A stretch of DNA of 22,835 nucleotides from an uncultured Bacteroidales bacterium (lineage in GTDB: Bacteria; Bacteroidota; Bacteroidia; Bacteroidales; Paludibacteraceae): positions 1-22,835 of the forward strand of contig CALCUH010000028.1 of NCBI GenBank assembly GCA_937907165.1. The letters are read 5' to 3'. This document shows positions 1 to 7,559 of this stretch, piece after piece. The position numbers and the translations under genes are program-made. Below the pieces are notes generated by a model. It searched no databases and had not been told where the DNA came from. It was given only the letters and a program-made list of their open reading frames with translations. Numbering within the stretch: position 1 is the first letter of the stretch; each line of letters begins with the position of its first letter.

Positions 1-233
1 CCACAGGCTTCTCCTCGAAGAAGGGCGTCGCCACTCTGCGTGCGGCGGATGGGAAGACCATGGAGATGAGCGTTGCGTGCAGCACGAAGGTCAAGGTGAA
101 ATACCAGCGCTGGAGCGCAGAGCCTTATGCAGAATATGAAAGCGCCTCTTACGGAGTGATTGTTATCAAAACGAAAATGAGCATAAAACAAAAAAGAAGG
201 TTGCGCAAGCAATTCGAAAATAATAAGAAATAG
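1..233 (+). CDS. C-terminal fragment of an unidentified protein
   Basis: An open frame runs from base 3 to a TAG at 231-233 and has no start inside the window, so this is the last 76 residues of a gene that begins to the left. The tail is very basic (K/R-rich over the last 20 residues). A stretch reading YGVIVIKTK weakly resembles the GVIVITTK end of TonB-plug-like domains found in Bacteroidetes receptors and some BlaR1-type peptidases, but the surrounding plug sequence is not recognisable, so I assign no function. GC content is clearly higher here than in the following 900 bases, which supports coding. Hairpin copy 1 lies 94 bases after the stop. Confidence 0.5.
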   Translation, partial: TGFSSKKGVATLRAADGKTMEMSVACSTKVKVKYQRWSAEPYAEYESASYGVIVIKTKMSIKQKRRLRKQFENNKK

Positions 234-945
234 AAAATAGAATTGGTTTATTATTCTTGTGAATTGCTGTGCTATTTTTGTTTCAAACCACTGAATCACA
301 AAAAGTTAGGATAAATATTATAGTTAAAAAGTTATGAAAATTTTCAGTGGTGCTGCAAATTTTCATAACTTTTCCCTACAATAATTAGCCACAAACAATC
401 ATTTTACATACGCTTATGGCAAGCGAAACACTTCGCAAACCAATCAATTGTCCGATATCACCACGGTATCTCTTTTTGGGGGAATGTCATCCTTGCTAAC
501 GTAGTTTCCCCGCTTTGTCTGGGACCGGTTATGCCTATAATGGGGAATTACCAGCCAATCTCATCAATGCCTCTTGGGCTTCTCTATTTATCTAAATTTC
601 CGCAAAATCTAAAGTTTATACAAAATAGAGTAAAAAAATATGTTATTCAACTAGTAATAAACAATAAATAAATTTTTTCATATCTCGCTTCGCTTTTGAA
701 TCTACAATATCTATTTTTCCCCTTCTTTCTTCCTCACATTACAAAATAAAAAGATAAATTTGTGGAAAATAACATTTAAACGTATTTCGAAGAAACAGAA
801 ACATTTTATTATTAACATACAGCATTAGCTATTATTCGCATTCTGCCACAAGGCAGATGTTTTCCAGACGAAGCAAAAAAGTGTTATCACGCTTTGCTAT
901 TGTTCCGCGAAGACATTCAAAACAAAAGCCTCGCAACCTCTTGAT
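234..945. other. AT-rich non-coding stretch between the left partial gene and the methyltransferase promoter
   Basis: No convincing gene is present in about 700 bases. Stops are frequent in all frames and the base composition is strongly AT-rich. Apart from the hairpin at 327-373 I see no RNA gene or insertion-sequence end. A 38-codon minus-strand open stretch at 444-560 is slightly coding-like but has no start, and may be a relic. Confidence 0.6.
327..373. repeat. Hairpin repeat element, copy 1
   Basis: A perfect 17-bp inverted repeat (327-343 against 357-373) encloses a 13-base loop, TCAGTGGTGCTGC. It is preceded by AATATTATAGTTAA. The same upstream sequence, stem architecture and near-identical loop recur at 3481-3525 in the same orientation, with paired substitutions in the stem. 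The A-run on the left and T-run on the right would let it act as a weak bidirectional terminator, but the conserved loop suggests a repeat family recognised as a structure. Confidence 0.8.
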
Positions 946-977
946 TTTGAAATCGAAAGAGTAACAAGCTATTTTCG
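946..977 (+). promoter_or_regulatory. Candidate primary-sigma promoter of the methyltransferase-nuclease pair
   Basis: TTTG at 946-949 and TATTTTCG at 970-977 are separated by 20 bases. This fits the Bacteroidetes -33/-7 pattern (TTTG, about 19-21 nt, TAnnTTTG). Transcription would begin near 984 and leave a leader of about 180 bases before the ATG at 1162. Confidence 0.5.
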
Positions 978-984
978 AAGGGCT

Positions 985-1161
985 TCCAGTTCTTCGTTGC
1001 ACAATATAAAGTTGATGCTCATACCGATACGGTGTGGGCTGATTCTAATTGTGCAGCGGGGTTCTTGCGAGGCTCCTCGTGAATGCGATAGAAAGGTCCA
1101 CACCTTTCTTTTGTGCCTCTTTTTCGAGTGATTGATAGTCAATGCACTAATCAATCACAAT
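985..1161 (+). promoter_or_regulatory. Structured 5' leader with competing hairpins upstream of the methyltransferase
   Basis: The sequence shows several exact pairings. GGTGTGG (1031-1037) can pair with CCACACC (1098-1104). CGAGG/CCTCG forms a small stem at 1068-1079. GAAAGGT/ACCTTTC (1091-1097 with 1102-1108) forms a 7-bp hairpin followed by a T-rich stretch, and it uses the same bases as the first pairing, so the two are mutually exclusive. A final stem (1128-1139 with 1146-1158, one bulge) ends three bases before the ATG at 1162. This resembles an attenuator plus a translation-blocking hairpin. The mechanism is inferred. Confidence 0.4.
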
Positions 1162-2262
1162 ATGGCAGGGAATAAAAGTTTACATGCCGCAAATAAGGCT
1201 AAAGAAGATGAGTTCTACACAGAACTCTCCGACATTGAAAACGAATTGAAGCACTACAAGCAACACTTTAAGGATAAAGTAGTGCTGTGCAATTGTGACG
1301 ACCCGCGGGTCAGCAATTTTTTCCACTATTTCAGCTACAATTTTGAGCAATTAGGCTTAAGGAAGCTTATCACCACCTGTTATAAAAGCCAAGAAAGAGA
1401 TTTGTTCAGCCAGAACAATTCGGAGAAAGCCATTTGGCTGGAGTATTTCGGCGACAAAAACAACAACCGAGTACCAGACCCCGATGAAATAGGCATCCAC
1501 TATTTCAAGGGAGACGGAGATTTCCGTTCCCCGGAGTGCGTCGAATTGCTGAAATCCGCTGATATCGTGGTAACCAATCCCCCCTTTTCGCTCTTTCGGG
1601 AATATGTGGCTCAACTGATGAGATATAAAAAGAAATTCGTAATTATTGGCAATCAGAATAACATAACTTACAAAGAGATATTTCCTTTTATCAAAAACAA
1701 CCAAATGTGGCTTGGGTCTTCTTTATCTTTTGCAAAATTTAAAGTTCCTGATTACTATGAACCCCGTTCCACTCGTTATTGGGTTGATGGAAATGGACAA
1801 AAATGGCGTAGTATGGGTAATATTTGTTGGTTTACAAATTTGGATATTGCCAAAAGACACGAAGACTTGATTTTATACAAATCCTACACTCCAGAAGATT
1901 ATCCACATTATGAAAATTATGCGGCAATAGAAGTAAAAAAAGTAGCAGAGATTCCAATGGATTATTATGGAGCCATGGGCGTCCCTATCACTTTTATGGA
2001 CAAATATAATCCTAACCAATTTGAAATTATAGGTATGGGAGAGGACAATGGAGTAGGACAATCTGGAGGTGTATGGTTGGGAGGTTCAAAATCTTGTTTG
2101 ATAAATGGGAAAGCGGCCTTTAAAAGGATATTCATTCGCCGCCGTCAACCTAACGCAGCAAACGTTTCCCAACCATACGAGCAATCAAAAGAGCCAACAA
2201 CCATCGCAGCGGAATCAGAGATTCTGTATAAGGGGAAAAATGATTTTGAAGTAAACAAATAA
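1162..2262 (+). CDS. EcoRI-family adenine-specific DNA methyltransferase
   Basis: The 366-residue product is a predicted N6-adenine DNA methyltransferase of the EcoRI methylase family. It carries the NPPF catalytic motif (residues 139-142, in the context DIVVTNPPFSLF) and the family-typical N-terminal sequence KAKEDEFYTELSDIENEL followed by CNCDDPRVSNFF. I chose the ATG at 1162 rather than the in-frame ATG at 1132. The family begins MA.NK..H.A.KAK, and the extra ten codons lie inside an inverted repeat (1128-1158). It is followed 26 bases later by a DUF262-HNH nuclease gene on the same strand, which suggests a modification partner in a restriction-type defence cassette. EcoRI methylase recognises GAATTC, but specificity here cannot be inferred. 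The last 40 or so residues are low in family signal. Confidence 0.9.
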   Translation: MAGNKSLHAANKAKEDEFYTELSDIENELKHYKQHFKDKVVLCNCDDPRVSNFFHYFSYNFEQLGLRKLITTCYKSQERDLFSQNNSEKAIWLEYFGDKNNNRVPDPDEIGIHYFKGDGDFRSPECVELLKSADIVVTNPPFSLFREYVAQLMRYKKKFVIIGNQNNITYKEIFPFIKNNQMWLGSSLSFAKFKVPDYYEPRSTRYWVDGNGQKWRSMGNICWFTNLDIAKRHEDLILYKSYTPEDYPHYENYAAIEVKKVAEIPMDYYGAMGVPITFMDKYNPNQFEIIGMGEDNGVGQSGGVWLGGSKSCLINGKAAFKRIFIRRRQPNAANVSQPYEQSKEPTTIAAESEILYKGKNDFEVNK

Positions 2263-2288
2263 GTAATAAAGGAAAAACACAAACGAAC

Positions 2289-3380
2289 ATGGATATAAAA
2301 CTGCACAAAATCACTGTCCGCGAACTGACGAAAGGATATGCGGACAATGCCGAAAACGGAGTGACAGCCTTTGGAGGCAAACTGGACATTAGACCACCCT
2401 ACCAACGAGAGTTCGTCTATGGCGAGAAACAGCGAAACGCCGTCATCGAAACGCTGACACAAGGTTTCCCGCTCAACGTAATGTATTGGGCGACAAGAGA
2501 TGACGGCACCTTTGAAATCATCGACGGTCAACAACGCACCATCAGCATCTGCCAATACGTGAACGGAGACTTCGCCTATATGTTCCGCTACTTCCACAAT
2601 CTACAACCCGACGAGCAAGAGCAAATACTCAATTACGAACTGCAGATCTACATCTGCAGCGGCACGGAAAGCGACAAACTCAAATGGTTCAAAACCATCA
2701 ACATAGCAGGAGAAGAGTTGACGGAACAGGAACTCCGCAACGCAGTCTATTCAGGAAGTTGGGTAAGCGACGCCAAAAGATACTTCAGCAAAAACGGTTG
2801 TCCCGCGGCAAAAATCGGAAGCGATTACATGACAGGCTCCGCCAACCGCCAAGAATATCTGGAAACCGCGATTTCGTGGATTTCAGACGGCAATGTTGAA
2901 GTCTATATGTCCAACCACCAACACGACCCCAATGCGGCGCCACTATGGCAATTTTTCCAAGCGGTCATCACTTGGATTGATTCCACATTCCAGCCCACCA
3001 AAGAGCGTAAGAAAATCATGAAAGGAGTTGATTGGGGAGCATTATACAAGGCTTACAATAGTAAGACAATGAATACAAAAGAGATAAACGAAGAAGTTAG
3101 AAAACTAATACTGGACGACGATGTGACCAAAAAGACAGGTATCTATCCATACATCCTTACCAGAAAAGAAAAATATCTCTCCATTCGCACATTCACCGAC
3201 TCACAGAAATTAGCAGCTTACGAACGTCAGCGTGGTATATGCACCAATTGTAAAAATCACTTTGAGCTCACACAAATGGAAGCCGATCACATCACACCTT
3301 GGCACGAAGGGGGCAAAACAATAGCAGAAAACTGCCAGATGCTATGCAAAGAATGCAACCGAAGGAAAAGCGGGAAGTAA
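2289..3380 (+). CDS. DUF262 (ParB/Srx-fold) and HNH endonuclease fusion
   Basis: The 363-residue protein has an N-terminal DUF262 domain with the hallmark PYQREFVY (residues 37-44) and IDGQQR (78-83). It also has a C-terminal HNH nuclease: a C-x2-C pair at C318/C321, DHITPW at 333-338 (His334 is the probable general base), N348 and a C-x2-C-N at C353/C356. DUF262-HNH architecture is shared with GmrSD-type modification-dependent nucleases and several phage-defence proteins; in that family DUF262 is a nucleotide-dependent regulatory or nuclease domain. All key motifs appear intact. Adjacency to the methyltransferase, same strand and short gap, suggests co-transcription. Whether it cuts unmethylated or modified DNA is unknown; it is shorter than typical two-domain GmrSD. 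Confidence 0.85.
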   Translation: MDIKLHKITVRELTKGYADNAENGVTAFGGKLDIRPPYQREFVYGEKQRNAVIETLTQGFPLNVMYWATRDDGTFEIIDGQQRTISICQYVNGDFAYMFRYFHNLQPDEQEQILNYELQIYICSGTESDKLKWFKTINIAGEELTEQELRNAVYSGSWVSDAKRYFSKNGCPAAKIGSDYMTGSANRQEYLETAISWISDGNVEVYMSNHQHDPNAAPLWQFFQAVITWIDSTFQPTKERKKIMKGVDWGALYKAYNSKTMNTKEINEEVRKLILDDDVTKKTGIYPYILTRKEKYLSIRTFTDSQKLAAYERQRGICTNCKNHFELTQMEADHITPWHEGGKTIAENCQMLCKECNRRKSGK

Positions 3381-3480
3381 TGTTATTACGACACCATATA
3401 ATACACAGGCGAATTAGGGAACGCCAATAGAGACATTAAACTATTGAATTACAAGAATATAAATTTAATATTATAGTCAA

Positions 3481-3525
3481 AAAGTTATGCGAATTCTCAG
3501 TGGCGCTACGAATTCGCATAACTTT
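3481..3525. repeat. Hairpin repeat element, copy 2
   Basis: A perfect 16-bp inverted repeat (3481-3496 against 3510-3525) encloses a 13-base loop, TCAGTGGCGCTAC. It is preceded by AATATTATAGTCAA, which matches copy 1 at 314-326 with one change. The stem differs from copy 1 at three positions, each compensated in the opposite arm. It lies between the convergent nuclease and fic genes and may also end transcription from both sides. Confidence 0.8.
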
Positions 3526-3540
3526 AATAAGACAGGAGAA

Positions 3541-4287
3541 TTACTCCAACATTATTCCTTCCAATAGATCTTCATTGAAATATCTCACCCAAGCCTGGTA
3601 AGTATCTTGGGCGGATTGCATGGTTCCGACAAGGAAACCAGGAGTGGTTTTGAACTCTTTAAGTCCACGGTAGTAATATAGTTTGTGGTTGTCGTCTATC
3701 ACAAAAGGCAGGACATCGTTGCGGAGACATTCCCTAAAAAGGATGAGTCGACCGACACGTCCGTTTCCATCCTGAAATGGATGGATGCTTTCGAAACGCC
3801 AATGATATTCCGCCAAAGCTTGCAAATTCTTATTGTCCAGTTTGTTGTACCAATCCTCCAACTCATCCATACGTTGTTGTACCTCTTCGGGATGCGCTGT
3901 CTCATGTCCCCCCACCTCATTGGCTAACTTTTTGTATGAGCCGACATTGGAATACTTTTTTTGCGCATCGGCAGTTCCTGTTTTTAGGATACGGTGGAAT
4001 TCACAGATAATCTCCTGGGAGAGTGGAGAAGAGACGGTGCGAAGCAGATAATCGAAAGCCACAAAATGATTGTTTGTTTCTATGATATCATCCACTGAAA
4101 CCGCTTCTTGGTCTTTAAATCCGATAGTACGTGTCTCAAAAATATAGCGAGTTTGCTCCTCTGTCAGTTTAGAACCCTCTATACGATTGGAATTATACGC
4201 AAGTTGCACTTGTGTTTTATGATAAAGTCCGCCCTTTCGGTGAGACTCCATCTCTTCGACGAGGAATGTTGTGAGTTTATTTGACAT
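3541..4287 (-). CDS. Fic-family protein (probable AMP transferase), class II autoinhibited
   Basis: The 248-residue protein contains the complete Fic core motif HPFQDGNGRVGR (residues 169-180), with catalytic His169 and the phosphate-binding DGNGR loop. An N-terminal inhibitory-helix motif of the (S/T)xxxE(G/N) type is present as SNRIEG (33-38). This is the arrangement of class II Fic enzymes, whose helix blocks productive ATP binding until relieved, so no separate antitoxin is needed and none is seen. Family members usually transfer AMP to hydroxyl side chains of target proteins; the target here is unknown. The gene lies 127 bases beyond the phosphatase gene on the same strand and converges with the nuclease gene. 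It is intact. Confidence 0.92.
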   Translation of the reverse strand: MSNKLTTFLVEEMESHRKGGLYHKTQVQLAYNSNRIEGSKLTEEQTRYIFETRTIGFKDQEAVSVDDIIETNNHFVAFDYLLRTVSSPLSQEIICEFHRILKTGTADAQKKYSNVGSYKKLANEVGGHETAHPEEVQQRMDELEDWYNKLDNKNLQALAEYHWRFESIHPFQDGNGRVGRLILFRECLRNDVLPFVIDDNHKLYYYRGLKEFKTTPGFLVGTMQSAQDTYQAWVRYFNEDLLEGIMLE

Positions 4288-4325
4288 AATTGCGCACGCT
4301 GATTTTTGAGATTTATGCGATTAGA

Positions 4326-4333
4326 CAAAGGTA
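4326..4333 (-). promoter_or_regulatory. Possible -7 box of fic
   Basis: On the minus strand this reads TACCTTTG, a perfect TAnnTTTG match, 39 bases upstream of the fic start. No good -33 TTTG is found at the right distance, so the assignment is weak. Confidence 0.3.
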
Positions 4334-4414
4334 ATGAAATATCTGGTGCATAGATTGTAATATCGTTCGATAATTGTCTTTAAATCGGGTATCTGACAAG
4401 TTTTTCAACGGTCA

Positions 4415-6202
4415 TCAATGCCAAACCTTCATCATCCGCAACCTATTCTCGCCCTCAACGTAATCATAATTAATCGAGTCCATCAGTTTCTTCGCCAAGA
4501 AGATACCGATACCTCCATTCTCGATATGGTCAAAATCCTTAGGATCAGAGACTTCCAGCGGATTGAAAGGCTTCCCGTTGTCACAGACAAGGAATTCGGC
4601 GTAGTTATCGCCGAGCGTCAGATTGAGCCTCAACTTACCGGTCTTTCCATCTTCATAGGCATAATCAGAGACATTGCCGCAAATCTCGTCCAAAGCCGCA
4701 TCCATATCGCGCCGCGCGTCGTCCGGGCAGAATTTCCCTTCCAAAAGGATGTTCACCTCCTTAATCAGTTTCTCAACAGACTCATAATTAGCGTCGTACA
4801 AGAATTCATAGCATTCGGAAGTCCGTTCGTCTATCGGACGAACCACCATCAGCGTCATATCGTCGAACTGGCTTTGACCAGCCGTGAAAGAGTCGATGAA
4901 CCCGATTAACGTAGCGCAGCAAGAGGTCGAATCGGAAGGGAAAAGAGTAATCGCCCGAAGAAGATTCTCATTTCCGAACTGCTGACCGTCAGCATTCACA
5001 GCGTCGGTCAACCCATCCGTAAACAGGAACAACCTATCATCCTTTTTCAGACGGATGATATGGGAAGACAACACAGGCTTTTCGAAAACGCCCAACATCA
5101 CATTAGGCTCGTTCTCAATCCTCTCCACCGAACCGTCGGCGTGACGGATGACAGGAGGCAGATGTCCGCAATTGACATACTTTCCCACGCCCGTTTTCAT
5201 GTTAATGCTCGCAATCCAAAGCGTGACAAACATATTAGCCATATTATTGTCGCACAAGACCTTATTCGCTTCGGAAATAGCTTTCTCCAGAGAGGAGCAA
5301 TTCATCACGGCGGAACGTATCGCATACTTCGCCTTCATCATAAACAGAGCGGCAGGCATACCCTTATCGGAGACGTCGGCGACAAGGAAGACCACATTAG
5401 GACCGCAGATAAAATAGTCATAGAAATCACCGCCAACCACCTTCGCAGGACGAATGAACGCATCAAATTTAAGATGCCCCACACTGGTCTCATAACGTGG
5501 CGCCGGCAAAGCCTGCAACTGAATGTCAAAAGCGGTCTTCAAGTCACGCTCCATAGAGGTGACCTCAGAAGTGATCATAGCCCGTTTCCGCACCAAGTTC
5601 TGTCCCCTACGCGCGATACTATCGCAAATAAGCGTCGTAATCAGGAATAAAACCGTATGAGGAATGAAATAATAATTGACGACATCAAACGTCCATCGCC
5701 ACACCTTAATCTCCTGAATGGCATGCAACATGCGTATCGTTTCGGACGTCTGCTCGAAGTAAACATTGGCGAAAAGAAGCAACGAATAGAGGAGCCAAGA
5801 GCACAAGGCGGTGATGCGGATGAGCCGCTGATTGTAATACATCGCCGCGATGATGATAGCGCCATAAGTGATGAATGTGGAGGTTGTGGGATAGAAGAAA
5901 AACGAGACCCCGCACGAAAAGAGCGTACAACCGATGATCAGGGACTTCAGCTTCGGATGCTCATAATGAACCCTACGGGCGATTAAGAAAGCAACAATAT
6001 TGATAAAACCGAAGACCAACAATAGGTAACGCGCCAAAAGGCTCGCCAATTGGTAGATACCCATCATATCCAAAATAGACATGATGATAAGCAGCAAGCC
6101 CCAAATGGCCATCGCCTTGGTAGTGACCCTATTGGCTTTTATTTCGTTTTCACGGAACAAACTCTCCGTCAAATCCGACATGTTTCCATTGGACATCGTC
6201 AT
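4415..6202 (-). CDS. Membrane SpoIIE/PP2C serine phosphatase fused to a GHKL (HATPase_c) domain
   Basis: The 595-residue protein has about six hydrophobic segments (roughly 31-49, 53-75, 87-104, 109-123, 131-147, 178-195). A PP2C-type SpoIIE phosphatase domain follows, with metal-binding motifs GGDFYD (257-262), VADVSDKG (274-281), FTDGLTD (394-400) and DDMT (447-450). The C-terminal GHKL ATPase has an N-box-like E506..N510, DNGKPF (541-546) and GGIGI (563-567), as in RsbW/SpoIIAB-type anti-sigma kinases. SpoIIE-type phosphatases dephosphorylate STAS proteins and RsbW-type kinases phosphorylate them, so one polypeptide appears to hold both activities. It starts 53 bases inside the PPTase gene (Met3 and Met8 are alternative starts, still overlapping), pointing to translational coupling. 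The STAS partner is two genes upstream. Confidence 0.9.
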   Translation of the reverse strand: MTMSNGNMSDLTESLFRENEIKANRVTTKAMAIWGLLLIIMSILDMMGIYQLASLLARYLLLVFGFINIVAFLIARRVHYEHPKLKSLIIGCTLFSCGVSFFFYPTTSTFITYGAIIIAAMYYNQRLIRITALCSWLLYSLLLFANVYFEQTSETIRMLHAIQEIKVWRWTFDVVNYYFIPHTVLFLITTLICDSIARRGQNLVRKRAMITSEVTSMERDLKTAFDIQLQALPAPRYETSVGHLKFDAFIRPAKVVGGDFYDYFICGPNVVFLVADVSDKGMPAALFMMKAKYAIRSAVMNCSSLEKAISEANKVLCDNNMANMFVTLWIASINMKTGVGKYVNCGHLPPVIRHADGSVERIENEPNVMLGVFEKPVLSSHIIRLKKDDRLFLFTDGLTDAVNADGQQFGNENLLRAITLFPSDSTSCCATLIGFIDSFTAGQSQFDDMTLMVVRPIDERTSECYEFLYDANYESVEKLIKEVNILLEGKFCPDDARRDMDAALDEICGNVSDYAYEDGKTGKLRLNLTLGDNYAEFLVCDNGKPFNPLEVSDPKDFDHIENGGIGIFLAKKLMDSINYDYVEGENRLRMMKVWH

Positions 6203-6848
6203 CGGGCATATTATTTATTCGTTCAACATAGCGGAGACAAACCGCATATTTATAATCATCGTTCGCATCGTACTCGAAGAAACGGTAGCGGGCATCATCA
6301 ACCGATTGGCAGACCGCCACATCACTCCCGTCGATTGAGACGGAAAACGCATTCAGAGGCAAGCGGAAGCCTAAGCCCGTGCATTTCATAAAACTCTCCT
6401 TTAACGTCCACAAGCGGAAGAACGTGTCATTCATCTCCGGACGGGTTCGGCGCTTCGCGATGGTCGCATATTCCTCCTTGAAGAAAAAATTCTTCGCGAT
6501 ATCCAAATCGATATCGGTGATATGCTCCACATCACAGCCCACGCAATTTTCAGCCATTACGCACATCACCCGATCATCCGAATGAGACAAATTGAAGTGG
6601 ACACCACCCTCCGCGAAGTGAGGCTTTTGGTATTCGTCATAGAGAATCCGCTGCTTCGCATAATCGACGCCGAAATCAGCGCAAGCACGCATGAGAAGGA
6701 GTTCCACGCCAAGCGACAGATATTTGTCCTTCGCGAAACGCATCCTATCCATTTTGCGTCTGCGTTCATCCGAAACAACTCCGCGCAAACGACCGAAAAG
6801 CGTTTCGTCGGCGAGCGTTGACGTATCGGCGATATAGGCGGTTATCAT
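6150..6848 (-). CDS. Sfp-type 4'-phosphopantetheinyl transferase
   Basis: The 232-residue protein transfers the phosphopantetheine arm of coenzyme A to a carrier-domain serine. The family motifs are visible: KPHF (75-78), NLSHS (86-90), GCDVE (104-108, Mg2+-binding acidic residues) and the signature W..KES..K (Trp147 to Lys155). The size and the GCDVE signature fit the long Sfp/Gsp class used for secondary metabolism rather than the short AcpS class. The neighbouring synthetase has two carrier domains that need this modification, so it is the obvious substrate. Its start overlaps the STAS stop by four bases (ATGA) and its end overlaps the phosphatase gene, so the three are one translationally coupled unit. 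Confidence 0.93.
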   Translation of the reverse strand: MITAYIADTSTLADETLFGRLRGVVSDERRRKMDRMRFAKDKYLSLGVELLLMRACADFGVDYAKQRILYDEYQKPHFAEGGVHFNLSHSDDRVMCVMAENCVGCDVEHITDIDLDIAKNFFFKEEYATIAKRRTRPEMNDTFFRLWTLKESFMKCTGLGFRLPLNAFSVSIDGSDVAVCQSVDDARYRFFEYDANDDYKYAVCLRYVERINNMPDDDVQWKHVGFDGEFVP

Positions 6849-7141
6849 TGGATATTAAAGACCGTCAGCAAAGAGGAGAGACGGAAAACCTCCTTCACGG
6901 AAGTATTCGTATTGATGACACTCATCTCCCTACCGTTCAAAGACTTATAGACAGACACAAGCACACGCAAGCCCTTAGAAGAGATAAAATCCACTTCGGC
7001 GAAATCTAACGTGAGCTTTTGGATGTCAGACGTGAAGTTCTGTTCCATAAACTCCATAAATTCTCCGCTTGTCGCCGAATCCAAGCTACCGGAAATAGAG
7101 ACAGTAAGAGCCTCTCCGTTTTTTATTTTATTGATTATCAT
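6845..7141 (-). CDS. STAS-domain anti-sigma-factor antagonist-like protein
   Basis: The 98-residue protein is a single STAS domain of the SpoIIAA/RsbV type. The conserved DFISSKGLRVL segment (residues 51-61) contains the expected phosphorylatable serine (Ser54 or Ser55) at the start of the helix. Proteins of this family bind an RsbW-like kinase when unphosphorylated, and the phosphorylation state is set by a kinase and a SpoIIE-type phosphatase. Both of those domains are encoded in one protein two genes downstream (4415-6202). The stop overlaps the PPTase start by four bases. It is the first gene of the trio; its promoter is not obvious in the AT-rich 7142-7260 stretch. Confidence 0.9.
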   Translation of the reverse strand: MIINKIKNGEALTVSISGSLDSATSGEFMEFMEQNFTSDIQKLTLDFAEVDFISSKGLRVLVSVYKSLNGREMSVINTNTSVKEVFRLSSLLTVFNIQ

Positions 7142-7276
7142 ATTATTAAATATTTTATATTGTTCAACACCTTTCCAAAGCTCTCTCGACTTAGTTATAA
7201 ATTAAATATACATAAATTCTATAGAATATCATCTTGAGTTTGTAGTTTTTATAATTCTATCAATATGGATTACATA

Positions 7277-7480
7277 TTGCCCTTACAGGGCGACTTGTTG
7301 ACCATGTTATCATTTATTTGCCCAAGGCGATGCCGTTGGGCTATGGACCAATTGCCCTTGCAGGGCATATTTGCACGTAAATCCGCATATGTTCGGGCTG
7401 AAAGCCCATCTGATTCATAGCCCACGGGCAACGCCCTGGGATAAATGCGCAACACATGACAATCGCCCTGAAAGGGCATT
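7277..7480. repeat. REP-like hairpin array A (transposase-distal side)
   Basis: This stretch is a run of short GC-rich stems: GCCCT/AGGGC at 7279-7291, GCCCAA/TTGGGC at 7320-7341, GCCCT/AGGGC at 7354-7366, GGGCT/AGCCC at 7395-7407, CCCAcGGGC/GCCCTGGG at 7421-7440 and GCCCT/AGGGC at 7465-7477. The core about 90-base unit (7351-7442) recurs at 8081-8163 (degenerate) and 8314-8404, and inverted at 22545-22634. Together with array C it brackets a REP-associated transposase gene. It fills most of the gap between the STAS gene and the transposase. Confidence 0.85.
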
Positions 7481-7559
7481 TGTAACAAAGATTATTTCAC
7501 CCTAACACATTGTATGCCAATCTATTTCGTACATTAACTAGTTAAGAGCCCGCCCTCTA

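Noticed and set aside
444..560. A 38-codon minus-strand stretch with somewhat protein-like composition
   Set aside because: No start codon, flanked by stops, no recognised family; at most a relic.
969..1154. A 61-codon minus-strand open frame over the methyltransferase leader
   Set aside because: It lies over the structured leader, has no upstream signal and no recognisable domain; the hairpins explain the sequence better.
1132..1161. Earlier in-frame ATG for the methyltransferase
   Set aside because: The extra codons are inside an inverted repeat and do not fit the family N-terminus, which starts at MAGNK.
3491..3515. GAATTC in both arms of hairpin copy 2, matching the EcoRI methylase target
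   Set aside because: A palindromic 6-mer in one arm must reappear in the other, copy 1 lacks it, and GAATTC occurs at several other places in the window, so this is probably coincidence.
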